The notes beneath the pieces were generated by a model. The model was not told the origin of the DNA, made no database searches, and saw only the letters and a list, made by a program, of their open reading frames with translations. The position numbers were made by a program, and so were the translations under genes. A DNA stretch of 24,112 nt from an uncultured Bilophila sp. Lineage in GTDB: Bacteria; Desulfobacterota; Desulfovibrionia; Desulfovibrionales; Desulfovibrionaceae. Below are positions 17,571 to 24,112 of the stretch, piece by piece; within the stretch, counting starts at the first letter, position 1; every line of letters begins with the position of its first letter. The stretch lies in contig CAJUHZ010000038.1 in the NCBI GenBank assembly GCA_910585945.1, positions 1 through 24,112 of the forward strand. The letters run 5' to 3'.

Positions 17571-19466
17571 TTGCATTATGCGTTCGTCCCTGATTTCGAC
17601 GTTTGCGCCGGCGCGAAGCATGGTCAGGAAGGCCTGGAACATCTGTTGCCGCTTGGCGTCGGCCACGGCCGCGCTGATCTGTTTCGAAGCCACGGCCCAG
17701 TCCTCATCCGAGGGGCGGACCACCTCGGCCACACGCAGAACGGCCGCGCCGCCGTCCAGAGCAAAAGCCCCCGGCAGCCAGCGCCCTGTTTCAGTCTCGA
17801 ACAGCGCCTTGCCCAGCGCGGGGTCCGCGCCTTCTTCCTTCAGGCCGGGCAGCAGACCGTCACGCCCGGCAGGAGCGCTTTTGGCGATTTTCGCGCGCAA
17901 GGCGGCGGGGACTTCCGTTTCCAGCGTTTTCCGGGCCTCTTCGGCGTCTTTCATGGCCAGTTGCAGAGCGCGCTCCTTTTCCAGACGCGCTCTGATTTCC
18001 GAAGCGACCTCGGCAAGCGGCTTCACGCTTTCCGGGCGGGATTCCTTCAGCCGGGTCAACAGATACCCTTCCCGGGTGACAAGCGGAGCGTCCAGGGTTG
18101 TGCCCGGAGCCGCCGCCAGAACAGGGGCAAGCTGGGCCGGCTTGACGTCGAGCAGACCGGGCAGTTCCGCCTGCGGCTTCAGCCCCGTGCCCGCGATCTT
18201 CAAGCCGCGCGCTTCGCCGGCCGCCGCAAGATCCTTGCCGCCGATCACCTCGGCCTGGATCTGTTCCAGCACATCCTGCACCTTGCCCGCCGCCTGTTCG
18301 GCGGCCAGGCGCGCACGGATTTCGTCATGAACCTCAGCCAGCGGCGTCAGGCTTTCGGCTTCCCGTTCTTCGGCGCGGATCAAATGGTAGCCGAACTGCG
18401 TGCGCACCGGGCCGGACATTGCCCCCGGTTCAAGCGCGAACGCCGCGTCGGCAAAGGGCTTCACCATCTGTTCCCGCGCAAACCAGCCAAGATCGCCGCC
18501 CCGCCCGGCCGAACCGGGATCCCTGGAATATTCGCCGGCAAGAGCGGCAAAATCCTCATTGTTGTCGCGGATACGGCGTTCCAGAGCTTCAATTTCGCTT
18601 TTGACCTTTTCGGTCTCCTCAGGGCTTGCGTCCTGGGCCACCGGGAGCAGGATGTGCCGCGCGCGCACTCGCTCGGGCCGCGTGTAGCGGGCAGGCTCCC
18701 TTTCGTACGCGGCGCGCACTGCGGCCTCGTCCACAGGCTCGGAAGCGGCAAGCGTCTTGGCCCCCACAAGGAGGTATTCCACATCCGCCTGGGGCGGAAC
18801 CCGGAACGCGCCCTGATTGGCTTCGTACCACGCCTTGACGTCAGCGTCGTCCACTGTGACCCTGGAGGCGTAATCACCGATGGGGAAAAGAATGTATTCC
18901 ACAATCCGCCGCTCGCCGTCGTACAGATAGAGATCCTTCACTTCGGCTTCGGAGACAAAAACCCCCGCCGTGATCTCTTCCCGCAATTTTTCCATGAGCA
19001 GCTGATCGCGCAAGCGAGCTTCAAAACGCCCCGGAGAATCGCGCTGGGCTTTCAGCAGACGGAGGTACGTCTCGGGGTCAAAACGGCCTTCGGCATTCTG
19101 GAAGGCGGGAATTTCTTCAATGACCCGGCGCAATTCCTGCGGCGTGATCAGGACGCCAGCGCGCGCCGCCTCCTGATCAAGCAACTCCCGCATCACCAGT
19201 TGCTGCACCACACGGGGGCCGACCTGCATGGCCTTCAGCGCTTCGGCGTCAAGGCCGGGCATCTGGTTTCTCAGTTGCCGCTCGAACAGCTCGTACTCGC
19301 TCTGAAACTGCTGGATCGTGACGGGTTCGCCGTTTACGGTCAGGGCCACGGTGGCGGGACCGCCGGTAAAGCTCCCCACGCCCCAGAAAACGAACACAAG
19401 AATGATGATCCCGAAAGCGATCTTGACGCCCCAGGACTGGGCATTGGCGCGAATGACGTCTAGCAT
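17568..19466 (-). CDS. ppiD: SurA/PpiD-type periplasmic peptidyl-prolyl isomerase
   Basis: A 632-residue membrane-anchored folding factor for exported proteins. Residues about 14-33 (VKIAFGIIILVFVFWGVGSF) form one N-terminal membrane helix, leaving the rest in the periplasm. A SurA_N-like chaperone region spans about 40-185. A parvulin-type rotamase domain lies at about 266-367 (RARHILLPVAQ, then GGDLGWFAREQMVKPFADAAFAL, then TQFGYHLIRAEE). A second, degenerate parvulin-like segment follows at about 400-480. The layout of anchor, chaperone and parvulin domains matches PpiD. AGGGAGC lies upstream of the ATG. It is 68 bases downstream of aconitase, probably in one transcript. The stop codon overlaps a dispersed repeat. 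Confidence 0.9.
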   Translation of the reverse strand: MLDVIRANAQSWGVKIAFGIIILVFVFWGVGSFTGGPATVALTVNGEPVTIQQFQSEYELFERQLRNQMPGLDAEALKAMQVGPRVVQQLVMRELLDQEAARAGVLITPQELRRVIEEIPAFQNAEGRFDPETYLRLLKAQRDSPGRFEARLRDQLLMEKLREEITAGVFVSEAEVKDLYLYDGERRIVEYILFPIGDYASRVTVDDADVKAWYEANQGAFRVPPQADVEYLLVGAKTLAASEPVDEAAVRAAYEREPARYTRPERVRARHILLPVAQDASPEETEKVKSEIEALERRIRDNNEDFAALAGEYSRDPGSAGRGGDLGWFAREQMVKPFADAAFALEPGAMSGPVRTQFGYHLIRAEEREAESLTPLAEVHDEIRARLAAEQAAGKVQDVLEQIQAEVIGGKDLAAAGEARGLKIAGTGLKPQAELPGLLDVKPAQLAPVLAAAPGTTLDAPLVTREGYLLTRLKESRPESVKPLAEVASEIRARLEKERALQLAMKDAEEARKTLETEVPAALRAKIAKSAPAGRDGLLPGLKEEGADPALGKALFETETGRWLPGAFALDGGAAVLRVAEVVRPSDEDWAVASKQISAAVADAKRQQMFQAFLTMLRAGANVEIRDERIMQ

Positions 19467-19534
19467 GAAAGCTCCCTGAAGGTTGACGGCGTCCGCCCCG
19501 CACGGCAGGAGGCGGAACAGCCCGAAATGCGAAA

Positions 19535-21481
19535 TCAGCTCCGGCCGGCGCGGACGGCGTTCAACAGCCCCCCGGCCCGGATAACGGCGAGTTCCGCCGC
19601 GGAAAGATCGTTGGACGCGGGAATGCTCCCCGCTCCCTCAACCTCAATGTTCACAATGCCGCCGGGCGTGACGGATTCCACGGGAATGCGCAGGATCGCC
19701 CCTTCGGGCACGCGCTCGTAATCGTCACGATTGACGAAAACCAGGGGCAGAATGCCGAAGTTCACCAGATTGGCCCTGTGGATGCGGGCGAGGGAACGGG
19801 CGAGCACAACCCGGATCCCGAGGTGACGCGGAGCAAGAGCCGCATGTTCGCGGCTTGATCCCTGACCGTAGTTGTCGCCGGCCACGATGATCCCCCGGCC
19901 GCCGCCGGCTCCGCCCTCGGGGCTGGCGGCCCGCGCCCGCGCCACAAAGCCCTTGTCCACCCTTGAAAACACATGTTCGGCAATGGCCGGCACATTGGAA
20001 CGCAAGGCCAGGATTTCCGCGCCCGCGGGCATGATGTGGTCGGTGGTCACGTTGTCACCGAGGCGAATGGTCACGCGGCCTTCAAAGGCCCCCTCAAAGG
20101 CGGGAAAGGTTTCCAGCGCGGCGATGTTCGGCCCGCGCACGACGTCCACATCAGATCCATCTTCGGGCGGAAAGACAAAAAGGTGGCGGATGGACGGCGC
20201 GGCCGGCACATCGGTGGGCAGGGGGCGGGCCGGGGCGTCGCCCCAGGTCGCCGGATCGGTGAACCTGCCGTTGACGGCGGCCCACGCGGCCGCCGCCGGG
20301 CTGACAAGGTACACGGCCGCGTCGGCCGTGCCGCTCCGGCCTTCAAAATTGCGGTTGAACGTGCGCGCGCTCACCCCGCCGGACACGGGCGCGCCGCCCG
20401 ATCCGATGCACGGCCCGCACGCGCATTCCAGAAAACGGACTCCGGCGTTGAGCAGCGCCTTGACCCAGCCGCCCTGCTCAAGCATCATCAGCGCCTGTTT
20501 GGATCCCGGGCTGACAAGCGTGTCCGTCCCCGGATTGACCCGGCGCCCATCCAGGATGCGCGCGGCCAGTTCCAGATCCCGGAACGAGGAATTGGTGCAC
20601 GATCCGATGCAGACCTGATCCACGGCCAGGCCGGCAAGCTCGGCCACAGGCTTCACGCGATCCGGCATGTGCGGACAGGCCGCCAGCGGCCGCAGGGCGG
20701 ACAGATCGATGCGGACTTCATCATCGTAGACGGCATCAGGATCGGCGGCGAGTTCAACCCAGTCCCTCTCGCGTCCCATGGCGCGCAGGAACGCGCGGGT
20801 CGCTTCGTCGCTGGGAAAGAGCGAGGCAGTGGCCCCAAGCTCCGCCCCCATGTTGGCGATGGTGGCCCGCTCGGGCACGGAAAGCGTGGCCGCTCCCGGC
20901 CCGCCGTACTCGAACACGCGTCCAACCCCGCCCTTGACCGTGAGCCGGCGCAAGAGTTCAAGGATGATATCCTTGGCCTGTGTCCAACCCTCAAGCCGCC
21001 CCTCAAGCCACACCCGCGTCACCCTCGGCATGGGGATGCGGTACGGCTCGCCGGCCATGGCCAGCGCCACGGACAGGCCGCCCGCGCCCATGGACAGGCA
21101 GGCGATGCCGCCGGCCGTGGGAGTATGGCTGTCGGACCCCACGAGCGTCGCCCCCGGCCGGGCGAAATTTTCCAGATGAAGCTGATGGCAAATGCCCGTG
21201 CCCGCCGGAGAAAACACCCCGCCAAAGCGCGCCGCCGCCGTGCGCAGGAAGCGGTGATCGTCCGGATTGCGGAAATTCATCTGCAGCGTGTTGTGATCCA
21301 CATAGCTCAAGGCCAGTTCGGCCTTCACCCGGGGCAGCCCGAGCGCCTCGAACTGAAGCCAGGCCATTGTTCCCGTCGCGTCCTGGGTCAGCGTCTGATC
21401 GATGCGCAGGCCGATCTCGCCGCCGGGGGTCATGTCGCCGCAAGCAAGGTGGGCGCGAATGATTTTGTGCGTCAGATTCAT
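19535..21481 (-). CDS. Aconitate hydratase
   Basis: Cytosolic [4Fe-4S] enzyme interconverting citrate and isocitrate. It has 648 residues, shorter than AcnA/AcnB of enterobacteria and like the compact aconitases of sulfate reducers. The cluster ligands are Cys295 (CIGSCTNSS), Cys355 and Cys358 (CACGPCIGSGG). Other active-site motifs are VGSDSHTPTAGG (115-125), RTFNRNFEGRSGT (373-385) and, in the C-terminal swivel domain, DNYGQGSSREHAALAPRHLG (536-555). I leave the symbol blank because this clade is not simply AcnA or AcnB. GGAGAC precedes the ATG. It lies upstream of ppiD and downstream of the 118-bp inverted-repeat element. Confidence 0.95.
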   Translation of the reverse strand: MNLTHKIIRAHLACGDMTPGGEIGLRIDQTLTQDATGTMAWLQFEALGLPRVKAELALSYVDHNTLQMNFRNPDDHRFLRTAAARFGGVFSPAGTGICHQLHLENFARPGATLVGSDSHTPTAGGIACLSMGAGGLSVALAMAGEPYRIPMPRVTRVWLEGRLEGWTQAKDIILELLRRLTVKGGVGRVFEYGGPGAATLSVPERATIANMGAELGATASLFPSDEATRAFLRAMGRERDWVELAADPDAVYDDEVRIDLSALRPLAACPHMPDRVKPVAELAGLAVDQVCIGSCTNSSFRDLELAARILDGRRVNPGTDTLVSPGSKQALMMLEQGGWVKALLNAGVRFLECACGPCIGSGGAPVSGGVSARTFNRNFEGRSGTADAAVYLVSPAAAAWAAVNGRFTDPATWGDAPARPLPTDVPAAPSIRHLFVFPPEDGSDVDVVRGPNIAALETFPAFEGAFEGRVTIRLGDNVTTDHIMPAGAEILALRSNVPAIAEHVFSRVDKGFVARARAASPEGGAGGGRGIIVAGDNYGQGSSREHAALAPRHLGIRVVLARSLARIHRANLVNFGILPLVFVNRDDYERVPEGAILRIPVESVTPGGIVNIEVEGAGSIPASNDLSAAELAVIRAGGLLNAVRAGRS

Positions 21482-21511
21482 CTGTGTCTCCGGACTGTCC
21501 CCTGTTTCTGC

Positions 21512-21629
21512 AACTCATTTCATCATTCGCCAAAAAGCGCGGCTTCCGGCTCAGTCACGGCGTTTTTCACGCCGCGCCAGATCCGCGCCTGGCGGCAGAA
21601 GCCTTTCATTATGAATGATGAAATGACTT
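21512..21629. mobile_element. MITE-like element with 17-bp terminal inverted repeats
   Basis: AACTCATTTCATCATTC at 21512-21528 is matched in inverted orientation by 21613-21629, with 16 of 17 bases agreeing. The 118-bp element has no coding capacity and contains internal hairpins (GGCG/CGCC near 21559-21573 and CGCCAG/CTGGCG near 21575-21595) and a copy of the dispersed hairpin repeat. The right end abuts the stop codon of the sigma54-type regulator. Target-site duplications are not obvious. It fits a non-autonomous miniature element, but a structured regulatory or terminator module is also possible. Confidence 0.6.
21529..21562 (+). repeat. Dispersed hairpin repeat, copy c
   Basis: GCC, AAAAAGCGCGG, CTTCCGGC, then TCAGTCACGGCG. 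It is the copy inside the inverted-repeat element, less A/T regular in the core but with the same GGCTCA and CACGGC tail as copies a, b and d. Confidence 0.5.
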
Positions 21630-23150
21630 CTACTCAATTTCCATGCCCATGCCGCGGTATTCATTCAGCTTGTTCCGCAAGGTGCGTACCGAGATGCCGA
21701 GCAGTTCGGCCGCCTGGGTCCGATTGCCGGCAGTCGCCTCAAGGCCCTTCATGATCATGAGGCGTTCCATCTCGTGCAGAGGGATGACCGCGCCGGGGAA
21801 AGCGCCCGACGATCCGGCCCCGCCTCCCGGCGCGAAGGCGGCATCGGGACTCCATCCGTCGGAATCGTCCGCAGAACGATCCCCTTCCGCACCCTCTTCC
21901 CGATCCGCAAAAGGCCCGGTCATGGGGCACGCGCCCTCTTCTTCGGGGGCATCCTCGAAAAGAGGCCAGGCGTCTTCATCCAGCAGGAAATGCCGTGGCG
22001 TGATCGCCCGGCCTCCTGCAAGCAGCACGGCGCGCTCCATCAGATTCTGAAGCTCACGCACGTTGCCGGGCCAATCGTGCCGCTTCAGCCAGTCCACGGC
22101 CTCTTCCGAAAGAGGCGTAGGCGCAAGGCGGTATTCGCGGACGTACATGTCGATGAAAAAACGCGCGAGTTCAAGAATGTCTTCTCCCCGTTCGCGCAGG
22201 GACGGCAACCGGAGCGGAATGACGTTGAGGCGAAAAAAAAGATCCTGCCGGAACTTGCCCTGCTGAACCCAGTCCTGCAAATTCCGGTTGGTGGTGGCGA
22301 GGATGCGCACATCCACCTTGATCGTCTCTGTTCCGCCGAGCCGGTCGATCTCGCCTTCCTGCAACACGCGCAAAAGCTTGGCCTGAAGGGCCAGCTCCAT
22401 TTCGGAAATTTCGTCCAGCAAAATCGTGCCGCCGTCGGCAAGCTCGAACTTGCCGGGCTTGCGCGCGACAGCGCCGGTAAACGCGCCCTTTTCATGGCCG
22501 AAAAGTTCGCTCTCCAGCAGATGCTCGGGCAAAGCCGCGCAATTGACCGCGATGAACGGACCTTGCGAGCGGTCGCTCCAGGCGTGCAGCGTGCGGGCGA
22601 ACATTTCCTTGCCCGTGCCGGATTCGCCCGAAATAAGCACTGAAGCCTTGGATGGCGCAACCTGCCGCGCCAGCGCGAGCACCCGGCGGATGGCCGGATT
22701 GCGCCCCACAATGCGCGGCCCCCCGGCCGGAACCTCGGGCGCGCGCCCGCCAAGCGTGGATGAAGGCGCAGCCGGCGAACGGGGCGACGCGGGGGAACGC
22801 GCCATAAGCGTCACCTTCTCGACGCTCAACGGTTCCAGCCAGTAATCCCGCGCGCCGAGACCAAGCAGGCGCTCCGCTTCCTCCACCGTTCCCTTGTCCG
22901 TGATGACCACAACAGGCGGAAAATGGGGATCTTCCTCTCCCACAGCCAGCAGATCTTCCACCTTGTAGCCGGGCAGAGAAGGACGGGAAAAAATGACGCC
23001 AGGCCCCGACTTGCGGATGAAGGCCGAGGCCCCCTTGAGATTTTCAGCCAGCCCCACTTCAAAACCCGCCTCCTTCAACTGGGGAAAGATGCGGGTGACG
23101 GCGTGGGCCGGAGCAAGAAAGAGGATACGTTGGTTGGACATTTTTTCCAT
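21630..23150 (-). CDS. NtrC-family sigma54 activator with degenerate receiver
   Basis: A 506-residue enhancer-binding activator of sigma54 RNA polymerase. Residues about 8-118 have a receiver-like fold, but the phospho-acceptor Asp is replaced (FSRPSLPG, Arg56), the N-terminal acidic pair is missing (LFLAPAH) and the conserved Lys before Pro is Glu106 (YWLEPL). Phosphorylation control is therefore unlikely. The AAA+ domain is complete: Walker A GESGTGKE (175-182), the sigma54-contact loop GAFTGA (222-227), Walker B ILLDEI (243-248) and the arginine-bearing LFFRLNVIPLRLPSLRERGEDI. A Fis-type helix-turn-helix ends the protein (NRTQAAELLGISVRTLRNKL). I chose the ATG at 23150; a second is three codons downstream, and neither has a strong ribosome site. 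No partner kinase is in the window. Confidence 0.92.
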   Translation of the reverse strand: MEKMSNQRILFLAPAHAVTRIFPQLKEAGFEVGLAENLKGASAFIRKSGPGVIFSRPSLPGYKVEDLLAVGEEDPHFPPVVVITDKGTVEEAERLLGLGARDYWLEPLSVEKVTLMARSPASPRSPAAPSSTLGGRAPEVPAGGPRIVGRNPAIRRVLALARQVAPSKASVLISGESGTGKEMFARTLHAWSDRSQGPFIAVNCAALPEHLLESELFGHEKGAFTGAVARKPGKFELADGGTILLDEISEMELALQAKLLRVLQEGEIDRLGGTETIKVDVRILATTNRNLQDWVQQGKFRQDLFFRLNVIPLRLPSLRERGEDILELARFFIDMYVREYRLAPTPLSEEAVDWLKRHDWPGNVRELQNLMERAVLLAGGRAITPRHFLLDEDAWPLFEDAPEEEGACPMTGPFADREEGAEGDRSADDSDGWSPDAAFAPGGGAGSSGAFPGAVIPLHEMERLMIMKGLEATAGNRTQAAELLGISVRTLRNKLNEYRGMGMEIE

Positions 23151-23266
23151 GTTACCCGTATCCGCAACGCAAGGCAAGCCGTCGCGCTTGTGCGCCTGCT
23201 CCCGGCGGCACATCCCGTTTCAAGCCACAAGTCATTTCATACGTTCCCCTCGGATGATCAGGAGAA

Positions 23267-23303
23267 GCGCTCCAAAACGTGCTTTTCGGCTCATGATGAC
23301 GGC
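23267..23303 (+). repeat. Dispersed hairpin repeat, copy d
   Basis: GCGCTCC, AAAACGTGC, TTTTCGGCTCA, then TGATGACGGC. The A-run, CGTG, T-run core and the GGCTCA / ACGGC tail match the other copies. AAGTCATTTCATAC lies 25 bases upstream, mirroring the TCATTTC ahead of copies b and c. Confidence 0.5.
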
Positions 23304-23318
23304 AAGGGAGGGCCAGCC

Positions 23319-23347
23319 GCCGAGGCGGGTTCCCGCCTGACGGGAAC
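23319..23347. promoter_or_regulatory. Chain of mutually exclusive stems
   Basis: Three overlapping inverted repeats share arms: CCGCC/GGCGG, AGGCGGG/CCCGCCT (two-base loop) and GTTCCCG/CGGGAAC. Only alternating ones can form at once. They lie about 170 bases upstream of the sigma54-type activator. It may be an attenuator-like leader or simply part of the adjacent repeat element. Confidence 0.35.
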
Positions 23348-23632
23348 GTCATCCATTCTGAATCTCAAACAATGGCGAGCTACAGCAACACGGTATGCGA
23401 AACGGGGATCCTCTTTTCCGGCAATAGTACAAATTCGCTGTATTGCGCTATGGTGTAAAATCTTGTGACGACAACACCTGAAATGCCGTCCGCGAAAAGC
23501 CGTTTTTTCCGGCCGGCAAGGCAAACATTGGGCAAAGCTGTATTGAACCTGCCGCAAGGTCAATGTTGGCCTTCTAACGCCGCCGGACGCACAAAGACGG
23601 CCTTGCAGCAGGCGTTTTCATGAGGGCTGCTC

Positions 23633-23938
23633 CTAATCCCCGGTCACGTTGACGGCGCTCCACACCTCGACAGTCGCCTGGCCGGCCGTCAGCTCCCTGG
23701 TGCGCTCATGGTACGCGGCCATGTGCGCCGAAGCGGCGTGCGCCCTGAGCGCCGCCTCGTCTTTCCATACCTCATTGTAGAGGAAGCATTCCGGCTGCCC
23801 GGGGAGCGTCAGCAGATCGTAGCGGATACATCCCTTCTCCGCCCGAACCAGCGGAATATTCCGCTCCATCTCCGCCTTCAGGTCCGGTCCCAGACCGGGA
23901 CGGGCGAACACCCTGGCCGTAACGTAACATCTGCTCAT
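23633..23938 (-). CDS. Antibiotic biosynthesis monooxygenase (ABM) family protein
   Basis: A 101-residue single-domain protein of the ABM / YgiN-like dimeric alpha-beta barrel family. The sequence follows the family pattern: CYVTARVFARPG strand, a helix with MERNIPLVRAEKGCIRYDLL, then FLYNEVWKDEAALRAHAASAHM with the conserved Trp and His, and a final strand VEVWSAV. Members include quinol monooxygenases and uncharacterised stress proteins, so the substrate cannot be given. AGGAGG six bases before the ATG at 23938 fixes the start over an in-frame ATG five codons upstream. It appears monocistronic, with no clear terminator after it. Confidence 0.88.
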   Translation of the reverse strand: MSRCYVTARVFARPGLGPDLKAEMERNIPLVRAEKGCIRYDLLTLPGQPECFLYNEVWKDEAALRAHAASAHMAAYHERTRELTAGQATVEVWSAVNVTGD

Positions 23939-24112
23939 GTGCGCCTCCTGCACATACGGGAGAGGGCTTCTTCATGAAAGGACTGTGCCTGTAACAATCC
24001 GGCATTTTTGAAAAAAGGTGAACACTTACTCTATCAACCGCATCACCCGCTTTGGGAAGACCGTATCCTGTTCGTGGAGTGTCGTCCAGATGCGGGAGTC
24101 TCGGCGGCTCTG

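Larger units (their letters stand above)
23151..23632. other. Spacer between sigma54 activator and ABM gene
   Basis: This 482-bp stretch has no supported gene. A weak minus-strand promoter (TTGCCT 23177-23172, 17 bases, TAACAT 23154-23149) abuts the activator start. It also holds AAGTCATTTCATAC (23229-23242), hairpin repeat copy d (23267-23303), and a chain of overlapping stems at 23319-23347. From 23350 to 23632 I see nothing identifiable beyond short GC-rich inverted sequences, including GGCCGG-type symmetry near 23510. Confidence 0.6.

Noticed and set aside
17571..19463. 630-codon plus-strand frame opposite ppiD
   Set aside because: Antisense shadow created by high third-position GC; the minus strand has full PpiD domains.
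19973..21754. 593-codon plus-strand frame opposite aconitase
   Set aside because: Antisense shadow; aconitase motifs on the other strand are complete.
24026..24112. Open frames running off the right edge on both strands (minus strand ends ...KRVMRLIE; plus strand reads ...LLYQPHHPLWEDRILF)
   Set aside because: Too short to choose a strand or recognise a family; a gene may begin or end here but it cannot be supported.

Overview
The window looks like chromosomal DNA of a GC-rich member of the Desulfovibrionaceae (Desulfobacterota). I infer this from the gene content: a 648-residue bacterial aconitase beside a SurA/PpiD-type foldase and an NtrC-type regulator, a multi-PAS GGDEF protein, a FlxA-like coiled-coil protein and high-GC housekeeping genes. 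No rRNA, tRNA or CRISPR array is present, so the assignment is moderate in confidence. All well-supported genes except pepA lie on the minus strand.

Layout: positions 1-2600 form a visibly AT-richer island. It holds a GTAG microsatellite, one copy of a diverged repeat, a PAS-PAS-GGDEF protein, the decayed 3' end of an IS5-type transposase and a second copy of the repeat. pepA (plus strand) follows with its own promoter and ends at a strong bidirectional terminator facing a FlxA-like protein. A minus-strand group of GT2 glycosyltransferase, tgt and murJ comes next. The str operon (rpsL-rpsG-fusA) occupies 9.2-12.7 kb, but rpsL and rpsG are separated by an unusual 539-bp spacer packed with hairpins. 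Upstream of rpsL is a CI-like HTH regulator with a degenerate S24 domain. From 14.0 to 17.4 kb lies a GtrB-type glycosyltransferase overlapping a GtrA/GT-C fusion, a compact system for modifying surface glycans. ppiD, aconitase and a sigma54-type AAA+ regulator with a dead receiver domain follow, and an ABM-fold protein closes the window.

The genes fall into recognisable functions: translation (rpsL, rpsG, fusA, tgt), envelope building (murJ, the GtrB/GtrA-GT-C pair, the second GT2, PpiD), central metabolism (aconitase), proteolysis (pepA) and signalling (GGDEF protein, sigma54 activator, CI-like regulator).

The most unusual signal is in the spacers. A family of short hairpin elements recurs in the rpsL-rpsG, acn-regulator and regulator-ABM spacers, sharing a loop-like core and a GCTCA-ACGGC tail while the stem arms differ but stay largely complementary. 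One copy sits inside a 118-bp element bounded by 17-bp inverted repeats with one mismatch, which resembles a MITE. Related terminal sequences occur next to the GGDEF gene, upstream of pepA and directly after the ppiD stop codon.
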